Assembly: GCA_046537875.1 (NCBI GenBank)
Contig: JBKHJZ010000216.1
Coordinates: forward strand, 1 to 5,168
Source: JBKHJZ01 sp046537875
GTDB taxonomy: Bacteria; Actinomycetota; Acidimicrobiia; Acidimicrobiales; VFJN01
Length of the DNA stretch: 5,168 nt
Direction of reading: 5' to 3'
Part shown: positions 1 to 5,156 of the stretch, in pieces
How positions within the stretch are numbered: position 1 is the first letter of the stretch
How the letters are laid out: every line of letters starts with the position of its first letter
Translations under genes and position numbers: made by a program
The notes under the pieces: model-generated
The model's input: only the letters and a program-made list of their open reading frames with translations
What the model was told of the DNA's origin: nothing
Databases searched by the model: none

Positions 1-63
1 GCCCACCCGGTGATCGCAGCAGCCGTCGAGGGTGACGTTGATCGAGTAGCGGAGCGGTCTCAT
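1..63 (-). CDS. Dihydrofolate reductase-like (RibD C-terminal family) protein, N-terminal fragment
   Basis: Only the first 21 codons lie in the window; the gene runs off the left edge. The reading frame starts at an ATG (complement of 61-63) and gives a peptide containing RYSINVTLDG followed by Cys-Cys-Asp-His. This is the typical first beta-strand and loop of small stand-alone proteins related to dihydrofolate reductase and the RibD reductase domain, which bind NADPH and are usually about 180-200 residues long. The start is well supported: an AGGGAG ribosome site lies 8 nt upstream (complement of 72-77). The gene is divergent from the SDR at 421. The true substrate of most members of this family is unknown, and with so little sequence the call rests on N-terminal resemblance alone. 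It could be broken beyond the edge. Confidence 0.72.
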   Translation of the reverse strand, partial: MRPLRYSINVTLDGCCDHRVG

Positions 64-71
64 GGGTTGCT

Positions 72-77
72 CTCCCT
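72..77 (-). promoter_or_regulatory. Ribosome binding site of the edge gene
   Basis: On the minus strand this reads AGGGAG and ends 8 nt before the ATG at 63-61. It is one of the two main reasons for believing that the short edge fragment is a real gene start; the other is the recognisable peptide. Confidence 0.65.
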
Positions 78-138
78 TGCTGCGGTCGCAGGCACCTGGC
101 GGACCGTGATCAGACCGGCGCCGCCGCCATTTCTCATC

Positions 139-155
139 GGTCCCCCGGTGGGACC
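139..155. repeat. Inverted repeat GGTCCC-N5-GGGACC
   Basis: Two perfect 6-nt arms (139-144 and 150-155) flank a 5-nt centre. Both neighbouring genes point away from it and no T-run follows, so a terminator is unlikely. A protein-binding site controlling one of the divergent genes is possible, and so is chance in DNA this rich in G and C. It lies about 76 bp upstream of the reductase-like start and 265 bp upstream of the SDR start. Confidence 0.3.
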
Positions 156-376
156 CGCTGGGAGGCCGCGAGGATCGCGCACCCGTGGCACCGAAGGACC
201 GGCGCCCTGTCCCGCACGTGCCGGTCGAGGCCGGCGCTGGCGAGGCTGTCGTGTCCCCCCGGGTGGCAGCACGCTACGTGACCAGATGGCCATGAGTGGC
301 AGCCTCCGTTGGCCGCCAGCGGGCGGATCCCGATGGCGGCCCGCGGCCGGTCGAGCCGGATCGCCCAGCGGTCTCC

Positions 377-382
377 TAGGCT
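377..382 (+). promoter_or_regulatory. Possible -10 element of the SDR gene at 421
   Basis: TAGGCT fits the loose TAnnnT pattern of actinobacterial sigma-70-type -10 boxes. A transcript starting about 7 nt downstream would have a leader of roughly 30 nt that includes the AGGAGG site. No -35 hexamer is visible at the usual distance, so the call is weak. Confidence 0.25.
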
Positions 383-405
383 CGCCGATCCGTAGATCTT
401 CACCC

Positions 406-411
406 AGGAGG
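406..411 (+). promoter_or_regulatory. Ribosome binding site of the SDR gene at 421
   Basis: A full AGGAGG lies 9 nt before the ATG at 421. It decides the start: the frame stays open upstream to a GTG at position 10, but only this ATG has a ribosome site and gives a protein that begins just before the first SDR beta-strand. Confidence 0.85.
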
Positions 412-420
412 GCTCGGCAC

Positions 421-1287
421 ATGAGCGCGACGGACGGCACCGCCGGCGGCCGGCCGCTGGCCGGATGGTCGGCGCTGGTCACCGGGGGCGGCAGCGGGAT
501 CGGGCTGGCGTGCGCTCGACGGCTCGCCGCAGACGGCGCGGCCGTGACGATCTGCGGCCGGTCGGAGGAGCGGCTGCGCGACGCCGCTGCGTCGCTCCGG
601 GAGGTGGCGGCGCCCGGCACCACCGTGCAGGCCCGGCCCGCGGACGTGACCGACGAGCGAGCGGTCGAGGCCGCGGTCGCGGCCGCCACGGGCCTCACCG
701 GCCGGCTGGACGCGATCGTCATCAGCGCCGGGGGATCGGAGACCATCGGGCCGGTCACCCAGACCGACATCGAGGCCTGGCGGCGCACCGTCGACCTCAA
801 CCTGACCGGCACCATGCTCACGATCAAGCACGGCGCCCGCCCGATGGTCGCCCAGGGCGGCGGCGCGATCGTGGCCATCTCGTCGATCGCCGCGCCCCGC
901 ACGCACCGCTGGTTCGGGGCCTACGGCCCGTCGAAGCGCGGGCTGGAGGCCCTGTGCGAGACCGCGGCCGACGAGCTCGGCGCGAGCGGCGTCCGCGTGA
1001 ACACGGTGCGGCCGGGGCTCACGCGGACCGACCTGGTGGAGGTGCTGACCTCGCCCGGACCGGTGCTCGACGACTACCTCGCCTGCATGCCGCTCGGCCG
1101 GGTCGGCGAGGCCGACGAGGTGGCGGCGCTCGTCAGGTTCCTCGTCGGCCCCGAGGCAAGCTGGATCACCGGCCAGAGCATCGCCGTCGACGGCGGCCAT
1201 TCGCTGCGGCGCGGCCCCGACCTGTCGAGCATGCTCGAGGACGTGTTCGGATCCGAGGGCCTCCGCGGCGTGGTCGCCGGTCCCTAG
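421..1287 (+). CDS. Classical short-chain dehydrogenase/reductase (SDR)
   Basis: This 288-residue protein has the whole classical SDR core and should be a soluble NAD(P)(H)-dependent oxidoreductase acting on a carbonyl/hydroxyl pair. Visible motifs are the nucleotide-binding TGGGSGIG (21-28), Asp75-Val76, active-site Asn127, Ser155, Tyr168 and Lys172 (YGPSK), Pro198-Gly199, and the late TGQSIAVDGG segment (250-259). Arg47, just after the second strand (CGR), suggests NADP(H) preference. The usual NNAG after strand four is ISAGG here (101-105), which is a departure from the family. A tail of about 29 residues follows the DGG motif, longer than in FabG-type proteins. The gene stands alone on its strand: the edge gene is divergent and the 83-residue gene convergent. 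Substrate is not predictable; 3-oxoacyl-(ACP/CoA) reductase, sugar or steroid dehydrogenase activities are all possible. Family is secure, function is not. Confidence 0.94.
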   Translation: MSATDGTAGGRPLAGWSALVTGGGSGIGLACARRLAADGAAVTICGRSEERLRDAAASLREVAAPGTTVQARPADVTDERAVEAAVAAATGLTGRLDAIVISAGGSETIGPVTQTDIEAWRRTVDLNLTGTMLTIKHGARPMVAQGGGAIVAISSIAAPRTHRWFGAYGPSKRGLEALCETAADELGASGVRVNTVRPGLTRTDLVEVLTSPGPVLDDYLACMPLGRVGEADEVAALVRFLVGPEASWITGQSIAVDGGHSLRRGPDLSSMLEDVFGSEGLRGVVAGP

Positions 1288-1497
1288 TGCATCTTCGGCG
1301 CGGTGGCAGCGGTCACCCCGGCAGACGTGCGCTCGGCGACCCGCGTGGGGTGCTCGGTCAGCGTTCCGTGAGCGGTGCGCGGTGCTACGGTCGACGGTCG
1401 TGCCGCACGGGGAGCGGCTTCCACGTCAGATGCTGGGGCGCCAGCGTCCTTGGAGGTTCGGTCCATGCCGGCGGTTCGTCCGTTCGCAGGGGGTGTC

Positions 1498-1528
1498 CCG
1501 GACCGGCGGATGGGTCAGCGCGGTCCGG
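1498..1528 (-). terminator. GC-rich stem-loop in the convergent spacer, possible terminator
   Basis: Perfect 8-nt arms, CCGGACCG (1498-1505) and CGGTCCGG (1521-1528), enclose a 15-nt loop. The structure begins about 10 nt past the stop codon of the minus-strand 83-residue gene. It is also between that gene and the plus-strand SDR, so it could stop transcription from either side. No T-run is present, which is common for high-GC actinobacteria but weakens the call. The rest of the 251-bp spacer (1288-1538) shows no convincing gene. Confidence 0.3.
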
Positions 1529-1538
1529 TCCCGCGAGC

Positions 1539-1790
1539 TCACTCCCAGTCGGACGCCAGGTTGCGCTTCAGCGACTCCACGAAGCCGGTGAGGGCGCCCA
1601 ACAGCTCCTCGGAGCCGAGCGGCCGCCCCGCCTCGCGCACGCCCCACACCACGTCGCCCTCGGTGTCGTGCGACTTCACCAGCATCCACAGCGAGATCAC
1701 CTGGTCGCCCTCGACCAGCGGTTCGTCGGTCATCTCGTTGACCAGCCGGGCGAGCTCGTCGGGGCCGGGCTGAGCGTTCGTCTGCGTCAT
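1539..1790 (-). CDS. Small acidic protein of unknown function (83 residues)
   Basis: I do not recognise this family. The protein is soluble-looking, with no signal peptide, no membrane segment and only one Cys-free, acidic chain. By inspection it has a short N-terminal helix (about 11-20), a strand around 31-40 (VISLWMLVKS), a second strand around 46-52 (DVVWGVR) and a C-terminal amphipathic helix (about 59-80) ending in SDWE. That arrangement looks like a real small fold rather than a translation by-product, and the opposite-strand translation is low-complexity Ser/Arg/Pro. The start is less certain. An AGGGA lies only 3 nt before the ATG, closer than usual, and no better upstream start is obvious. 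It follows the crotonase on the same strand after 85 bp, so it may be the last gene of that operon or have its own promoter. Confidence 0.72.
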   Translation of the reverse strand: MTQTNAQPGPDELARLVNEMTDEPLVEGDQVISLWMLVKSHDTEGDVVWGVREAGRPLGSEELLGALTGFVESLKRNLASDWE

Positions 1791-1853
1791 GCGTCCCTGC
1801 TTAGCGCATCGGCTGCCCGGTCACGCGCCCCGGCCGGCCACGCACGTCCAGCA

Positions 1854-1868
1854 CCGCGGGCGCCGCGG
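1854..1868 (-). terminator. CCGCGG-N3-CCGCGG hairpin after the crotonase
   Basis: Two copies of the self-complementary CCGCGG (1854-1859 and 1863-1868) can pair across a 3-nt loop, starting 7 nt beyond the crotonase stop on the minus strand. It could end or attenuate the operon before the 83-residue gene. There is no T-run, and such repeats arise easily at this GC content, so this is a weak call. Confidence 0.2.
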
Positions 1869-1875
1869 GGCGCCG

Positions 1876-2685
1876 TCACTCCCCCGTGTAGCGGGGCGCG
1901 CGCTTCTCGAGGAACGCGCGCGGGCCCTCGCGGGCGTCGTGCGAGGACATGACCTCCATGCCCAGCTCGGACTCGCGCCGGTAGGCCTCGGCCTCCGGCA
2001 CGGCGTCCGCCGCCAGGACCGACGCCTTGATGTTCCGCACCGCCAGCGGGCCGTTCCGGGCGATGCGGTCGGCGATCTCCCGGGCGCGGGCGAGCGCCGC
2101 ACCGTCGGGGACGACGTGTCCCACCAGGCCCACCTCGTAGGCCCGGCGGCCGTCGATCGGATCGCCGGTGATGAGCATCTCCATCGCCACGGTCCACGGG
2201 ATCTGGCGGGGCAGCCGCACGGTGGAACCGCCCATGGGGAACAGGGCCCGCTGCACCTCGCTCACCGCGATCCGCGCCCCCTCGGCGGCCACCCGCACGT
2301 CGAAGGCCTGGAGGATCTCGATGCCACCCGCGTAGCAGGAACCCTCGACGGCGGCGAGGATCGGCGTGGCCGGCCGGTGCTCCTTCAGGAGGCCCTTGAA
2401 GATCACGGTGGTGTCGGCCCGGATCCGCTCCTCGAACTCGTTGGCGGGCGGCTCGCCGGCCATGAGCGCGCCGACCAGGCGGTCGAGATCGGCGCCAGCC
2501 GAGAAGTTCCCACCGGCGCCGGTGACGATGCCGGCGCGGATCTCCGGGTCGGCGTCGAGCATGTCCCATGCGTCGGCGAGGCGGCACAGCATCTCCGGAT
2601 CGATGGCGTTGCGCTTCTCCGGACGGTTGAGCGTGATGGTGACGACGTGACCGTCCCGCTCGACGAGGACCGCGGGGTCTGACAT
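1876..2685 (-). CDS. Enoyl-CoA hydratase/isomerase family protein (crotonase)
   Basis: This 269-residue protein has the usual length and motif order of a crotonase, a cytoplasmic enzyme acting on acyl-CoA thioesters. It opens with TITLNRPEKRNAI (about 16-28), has the first oxyanion segment FSAGADL (61-67), and the second around Gly120-Gly121 in a CYAGGIEI stretch. Aligned by eye to rat mitochondrial enoyl-CoA hydratase, Glu123 matches Glu144 and Glu143 matches Glu164. Both catalytic glutamates are therefore kept, favouring hydration of a 2-enoyl-CoA over the isomerase or hydrolase branches. The C-terminus AFLEKRAPRYTGE is typical of the family. It starts 11 nt after the hydrolase stop with no clear ribosome site, which suggests translational coupling in the operon. 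Chain-length or substrate preference cannot be read from the sequence. Confidence 0.95.
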   Translation of the reverse strand: MSDPAVLVERDGHVVTITLNRPEKRNAIDPEMLCRLADAWDMLDADPEIRAGIVTGAGGNFSAGADLDRLVGALMAGEPPANEFEERIRADTTVIFKGLLKEHRPATPILAAVEGSCYAGGIEILQAFDVRVAAEGARIAVSEVQRALFPMGGSTVRLPRQIPWTVAMEMLITGDPIDGRRAYEVGLVGHVVPDGAALARAREIADRIARNGPLAVRNIKASVLAADAVPEAEAYRRESELGMEVMSSHDAREGPRAFLEKRAPRYTGE

Positions 2686-2696
2686 GCCGTCAGGTT

Positions 2697-3614
2697 CTAG
2701 TGCACGTCCGCTCGGCCTGTCGCCGCCGGGCCCGTCGCCACCCGGCCGGTGATCGCCGCGGCGTCCAGCGCGAGCCGGCGGATCGTGCGGGCGAGCTCGA
2801 CGGGACGCTCGAAGGGCAGCATGTGGCCGGCACCCGGCAGGATCTCGAGCCGGGCCGACGGCAGGTGCTCGACGATCGCCCGGGCGAACGGGCGGGGGGT
2901 GAGCGTGTCCCGCGTGCCGACCAGCACCGCCGCCGGCGCCTCGACGCGGGCCAGCCCGTGGCGCAGGTCCATCGCGGCCATCGCCACCATGCAGTCGCGC
3001 CGCACCTCGCCCGCGATGGCGCAGAACAGGCGGCGGGTGGCCTCGACGTGCTCGCGGGCGGCTGCCCGCCCGAAGGTGGAGCGGACGAGGGCGGTGCCGA
3101 GCCGGGGCCGCGAGATCAGCCGGTCGAGCGCAGCGCCCGCCAGTGCGAGGCGCCAGAGCTGCTCCCGACCCTGCCGGGCCAGCCCGAACGCGCCCGTGGC
3201 GGCGAGCACCACCCCGCTCGCCCGCTCGGCCACGACCTCGGGGTGCCGCACCGCGCAGCTCATCACGGTCATCCCACCCATCGAGTGCCCCGCCAGGACG
3301 GCGTCGCGCACGTCGAGCTGCTCGAGCACCGCCCGCAGGTCGTCCCCCAGCAGGTCGACCGTGAGCCGCTCGCTGCCGCGCTCCGATGCGCCGTGGCCCC
3401 GCTGGTCGTAGAGCACCACCCGGTGGCCGGCGTGGACCAGGCGGCGTGCCACCGGGGCCCAGACCGCCCGGCTGCCCGTCCAGCAGTGGGGCAGCACCAC
3501 GGCCGGCCCGCTGCCCGCCACCGTGGCCGTGAGGCGGGCGCCGTCGCGTGCCGTCACCTCGGCCTCCTCCCCCGCCGCCGGCAGGTCGAGCGCGAGATCC
3601 TCGGGGTGGATCAC
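2697..3614 (-). CDS. Alpha/beta-fold hydrolase
   Basis: This serine hydrolase of the alpha/beta fold has 305 residues from the chosen GTG. The sequence shows the oxyanion-loop region PHCWTGSRAVW (42-52), the DQRGHGAS turn (70-77), the nucleophile elbow GHSMGG with Ser111 (109-114), a cap region at about 141-220, acid Asp236 (GTRDTL), and His264 (GAGHMLPFERP). The triad is complete, so it should be active on an ester, lactone, thioester, epoxide-derived or C-C bond substrate. Motifs alone cannot choose among these. There is no signal peptide, so it is cytoplasmic. A GGGAG lies 10 nt before the GTG, which begins 4 nt after the SDR stop. An upstream ATG (3642-3644) would add 10 residues and overlap the SDR by 26 nt but has no ribosome site. 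It is the middle gene of the three-gene operon, followed 11 nt later by the crotonase. The loop reads HCW where many relatives have HG. Confidence 0.92.
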   Translation of the reverse strand: MIHPEDLALDLPAAGEEAEVTARDGARLTATVAGSGPAVVLPHCWTGSRAVWAPVARRLVHAGHRVVLYDQRGHGASERGSERLTVDLLGDDLRAVLEQLDVRDAVLAGHSMGGMTVMSCAVRHPEVVAERASGVVLAATGAFGLARQGREQLWRLALAGAALDRLISRPRLGTALVRSTFGRAAAREHVEATRRLFCAIAGEVRRDCMVAMAAMDLRHGLARVEAPAAVLVGTRDTLTPRPFARAIVEHLPSARLEILPGAGHMLPFERPVELARTIRRLALDAAAITGRVATGPAATGRADVH

Positions 3615-3618
3615 GGCG

Positions 3619-4443
3619 TCACGGCTCCCGGCGGGCGACGGCATCCTGGGCCCGGAGCGGGAGCAGCCGGTGCAGCCACCACGCCAGCGTCGCCTCCCAG
3701 CCGACCGTCACGACGGCACGGTCCTCGCTGACGGCCCTCACGATGTGGCGGGCCACCAGCTCGGGCGGGTGCCCCCGGCGGAACATCCGCCGGACCCGCT
3801 CGCGGGCCTCGCCGTCGCCCTGCTCGCCGAGGAACCGGGTGTCGTCCAGGATGCGGGTGTTCACGACCCCGGGGCACACGGCGGACACGCCGACTCCCGA
3901 CGCCCCCCAGTCGGCCCGGAGGCACCGCGACAGGGCGAGCACGGCCGCCTTGGTGGTCACGTAGGCCGGCTCGGTGGCCCGGGGGACGAAGCCGAGCGCC
4001 GACGAGACGTTGACCACCCGGCCGCGCCCGGCGGCGACCATCGCCGGGCCGAACGTGTGGCACATGTGGACCACGCCGTCGAGGTTGACGCCGCGGATCC
4101 AGCGCCAGTCGTCGATGGTCATCGCCCCGAGGCGGCCCGACATGCCGACCCCGGCGTTGTTGACCAGCACGTGGGGCACACCCCATTGCTCCCGCACCCC
4201 CTCGGCGAGCACCCGCACCCCGTCGAGGTCGGCGACGTCGCACGCCAGCCCGCGGGCCTCTCCGCCGGCCTCGCCGCACGCGACCGCGGTCTTCTCGGCG
4301 CTGTCGCCGTCGACGTCGACCGCGAGCACCCGGGCACCCCGGCGAGCGAGCTCCAGAGCCGTCGCCCGCCCGATGCCACGGCCGGCGCCGGTGACCAGCG
4401 CCAGCGTTCCCTCGAGCTCGAAGTCGGTCCGTCGTCGTCCCAC
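3619..4443 (-). CDS. Classical SDR, probable NAD-dependent dehydrogenase, first gene of the operon
   Basis: From the GTG at 4443 this is a 274-residue cytoplasmic SDR. Motifs in order: TGAGRGIG (18-25), Asp43 at the end of strand two (AVDVD), which favours NAD(H) over NADP(H), Asp69-Val70, NNAG (95-98), Asn120, Ser148, Tyr161, Lys165 and Pro191-Gly192. The active site is complete. The C-terminal part lacks the FabG-type DGG ending. Instead it has HIVRAV, a VG pair and an amphipathic AWWLHRLLP segment (254-262), as in the actinobacterial SDRs often found in lipid-related clusters. An upstream GTG (4477-4479) would add 12 residues but has no ribosome site and falls in the likely promoter; the chosen one has GGGGAG 6 nt before it. 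It is divergent from the TetR gene and leads directly into the hydrolase. Oxidation of a 3-hydroxyacyl-CoA or another secondary alcohol is a reasonable guess. Confidence 0.93.
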   Translation of the reverse strand: MGRRRTDFELEGTLALVTGAGRGIGRATALELARRGARVLAVDVDGDSAEKTAVACGEAGGEARGLACDVADLDGVRVLAEGVREQWGVPHVLVNNAGVGMSGRLGAMTIDDWRWIRGVNLDGVVHMCHTFGPAMVAAGRGRVVNVSSALGFVPRATEPAYVTTKAAVLALSRCLRADWGASGVGVSAVCPGVVNTRILDDTRFLGEQGDGEARERVRRMFRRGHPPELVARHIVRAVSEDRAVVTVGWEATLAWWLHRLLPLRAQDAVARREP

Positions 4444-4449
4444 GCATCG

Positions 4450-4455
4450 CTCCCC
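4450..4455 (-). promoter_or_regulatory. Ribosome binding site deciding the operon SDR start
   Basis: The minus strand reads GGGGAG here, 6 nt before the GTG at 4443-4441. The alternative in-frame GTG at 4479-4477 has no purine-rich site before it. This favours the shorter protein, which starts 17 residues before the glycine-rich motif. Confidence 0.6.
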
Positions 4456-4486
4456 GTCGGTCGGGGTGAAGAGTGTCACCGCGTTG

Positions 4487-4501
4487 TTGACCCGTAGTCA
4501 A
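4487..4501. promoter_or_regulatory. Candidate TetR operator, TTGAC-N5-GTCAA palindrome
   Basis: Perfect 5-nt arms (4487-4491 and 4497-4501) surround CCGTA, with one further matching pair (4485/4503) outside. It lies between the divergent SDR operon and the TetR gene, where TetR-family repressors usually bind. The right arm, read on the minus strand as TTGACT, also resembles a -35 box for the operon. With a 17-nt spacer the -10 would fall near 4478-4473 (TGACAC, a poor match). A dimer bound here would cover the operon promoter and adjoin the -10 of the regulator's own gene. The symmetry is seen; binding is inferred. Confidence 0.5.
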
Positions 4502-4507
4502 TAGGAT
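4502..4507 (+). promoter_or_regulatory. Possible -10 box for a leaderless TetR transcript (or its SD site)
   Basis: TAGGAT matches the actinobacterial TAnnnT -10 pattern and ends 7 nt before the GTG at 4515. A transcript starting 7-8 nt downstream would therefore begin at or next to the start codon, the usual geometry of leaderless mRNAs. The same bases contain AGGA, which could instead serve as a weak ribosome site 8 nt before the GTG; the two readings exclude each other. No good -35 lies at the normal distance. Confidence 0.4.
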
Positions 4508-4514
4508 CGCGGGT

Positions 4515-5156
4515 GTGACGCCCACCCCCCGGCCCGCCCGCGTGGGGGGCCGCACGCGCCTCGACGCCGACGCCCGCCGCGCCCAGCTGGTGGCCCTCGG
4601 CCTCGAGATGCTCAGCACCCGGCCGTTGGACCAGGTGGCGATCGAGGACATCGCCGCGCAGGCCGGCATCAGCCGGGGGCTGCTGTTCCACTACTTCCCC
4701 ACGAAGCGGGCGTTCCACCTGGCGGTCGTGCGCGCGGCGGCCGAGGACCTGCTCGCACGCACGGCGCCCGATCCGGCGCTGCCCCCTCGGGCGCGGCTCC
4801 GGGCGGGGGTGGAGGCCTTCGTCGACCACGTCGCCGAGAACCACGATGCGTACCGGTCGCTGGTGCGCGGCGCGGCCGGCGGTGACCCCGGCCTCCTGGA
4901 GGTGTTCGACGCCACCCGCACCGAGTTCGCCGAGCGCGTCGTCACGGGGCTCGACCTGCCGCAGCCGGCCCCGGCGCCGATCCTGCTCGCTATCCGCGGC
5001 TGGGTGGCGTTCACCGAGGAGGCCGTCCTCGTGTGGCTGGCCGGTGGGGGACGGGTCCCCGGGCGGGACGCCGTGGTCGAGCTGATCGACTCGGCGCTGG
5101 TGGCCCTGCTCGGTGCCGCCGCCCCGGGGAGCGTCCCACCCGAGCTCCGGGCCTGA
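4515..5156 (+). CDS. TetR/AcrR-family transcriptional regulator
   Basis: This 213-residue protein has the length and layout of a TetR-family dimeric repressor. The N-terminal DNA-binding domain runs from about residue 18 to 70, with the helix-turn-helix VAIEDIAAQAGISRGLLFHYFPTK at about 41-64; this block, including the HYF-x-x-K ending, is the family hallmark. The remainder (about 75-200) is the helical ligand-binding and dimerisation part, including DHVAENHDAYRSLVRG (104-119), which I can assign only as TetR-type. The start is the GTG at 4515, which may be leaderless. It is divergent from the SDR-hydrolase-crotonase operon with 71 bp between the chosen starts and a palindrome in the gap. It most likely represses that operon and itself, released by a pathway metabolite such as an acyl-CoA. 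The ligand is unknown. The last 12 bases of the window after its stop hold nothing recognisable. Confidence 0.95.
   Translation: MTPTPRPARVGGRTRLDADARRAQLVALGLEMLSTRPLDQVAIEDIAAQAGISRGLLFHYFPTKRAFHLAVVRAAAEDLLARTAPDPALPPRARLRAGVEAFVDHVAENHDAYRSLVRGAAGGDPGLLEVFDATRTEFAERVVTGLDLPQPAPAPILLAIRGWVAFTEEAVLVWLAGGGRVPGRDAVVELIDSALVALLGAAAPGSVPPELRA

Larger units (their letters stand above)
64..420. other. 357-bp divergent intergenic region
   Basis: This stretch separates the start of the minus-strand reductase-like gene from the start of the plus-strand SDR, so it should hold promoters for both. Open frames cross it on both strands, but their translations are rich in Arg, Pro and Gly and show no recognisable domain or ribosome site. 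They look like by-products of high GC. Visible structure is limited to the inverted repeat at 139-155, two copies of GTGGCAGC (263-270 and 296-303), and a weak actinobacterial-type -10 (TAGGCT, 377-382) upstream of the SDR. I see no small RNA or riboswitch that I can name. Confidence 0.6.

Noticed and set aside
263..303. Two GTGGCAGC copies (263-270 and 296-303), 33 bp apart
   Set aside because: Spacing near three helical turns is suggestive, but there are only two short copies with no symmetry and no link to a promoter, so chance is likely.
134..403. Minus-strand open frame of 89 codons in the divergent region
   Set aside because: Its translation has no recognisable motif and its start has no convincing ribosome site. 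Open frames of this length are expected by chance at this GC content.
10..420. Upstream in-frame extension of the SDR to a GTG at position 10
   Set aside because: It would overlap the divergent edge gene, has no ribosome site, and its Arg/Pro/Gly-rich translation shows no domain. AGGAGG clearly marks the ATG at 421.
400..1200. Long minus-strand open frame opposite the SDR
   Set aside because: It is antisense to a gene with all SDR motifs intact; its translation is rich in Arg, Gly, Ala and His with no domain.
1380..1395. TACGGT as a promoter in the convergent spacer
   Set aside because: There is no -35 at a sensible distance and no downstream plus-strand gene for it to drive.
1284..1466. 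Minus-strand 60-codon open frame in the convergent spacer
   Set aside because: The sequence is low-complexity Ala/Thr/Arg/Pro, has no ribosome site, and overlaps the SDR end.
465..1952. 495-codon plus-strand open frame spanning the SDR, the spacer and the 83-residue gene
   Set aside because: It runs through several real genes in other frames, and its composition (Arg/Gly/Ala-rich) is that of a GC-driven false frame.
2700..3731. 343-codon plus-strand open frame opposite the hydrolase
   Set aside because: The opposite strand encodes a hydrolase with a complete catalytic triad; this frame is Arg/His/Gly-rich and has no motif.
3523..4497. Plus-strand open frame opposite the operon SDR
   Set aside because: It is antisense to a complete SDR and would cover the control region; no domain or ribosome site was seen.
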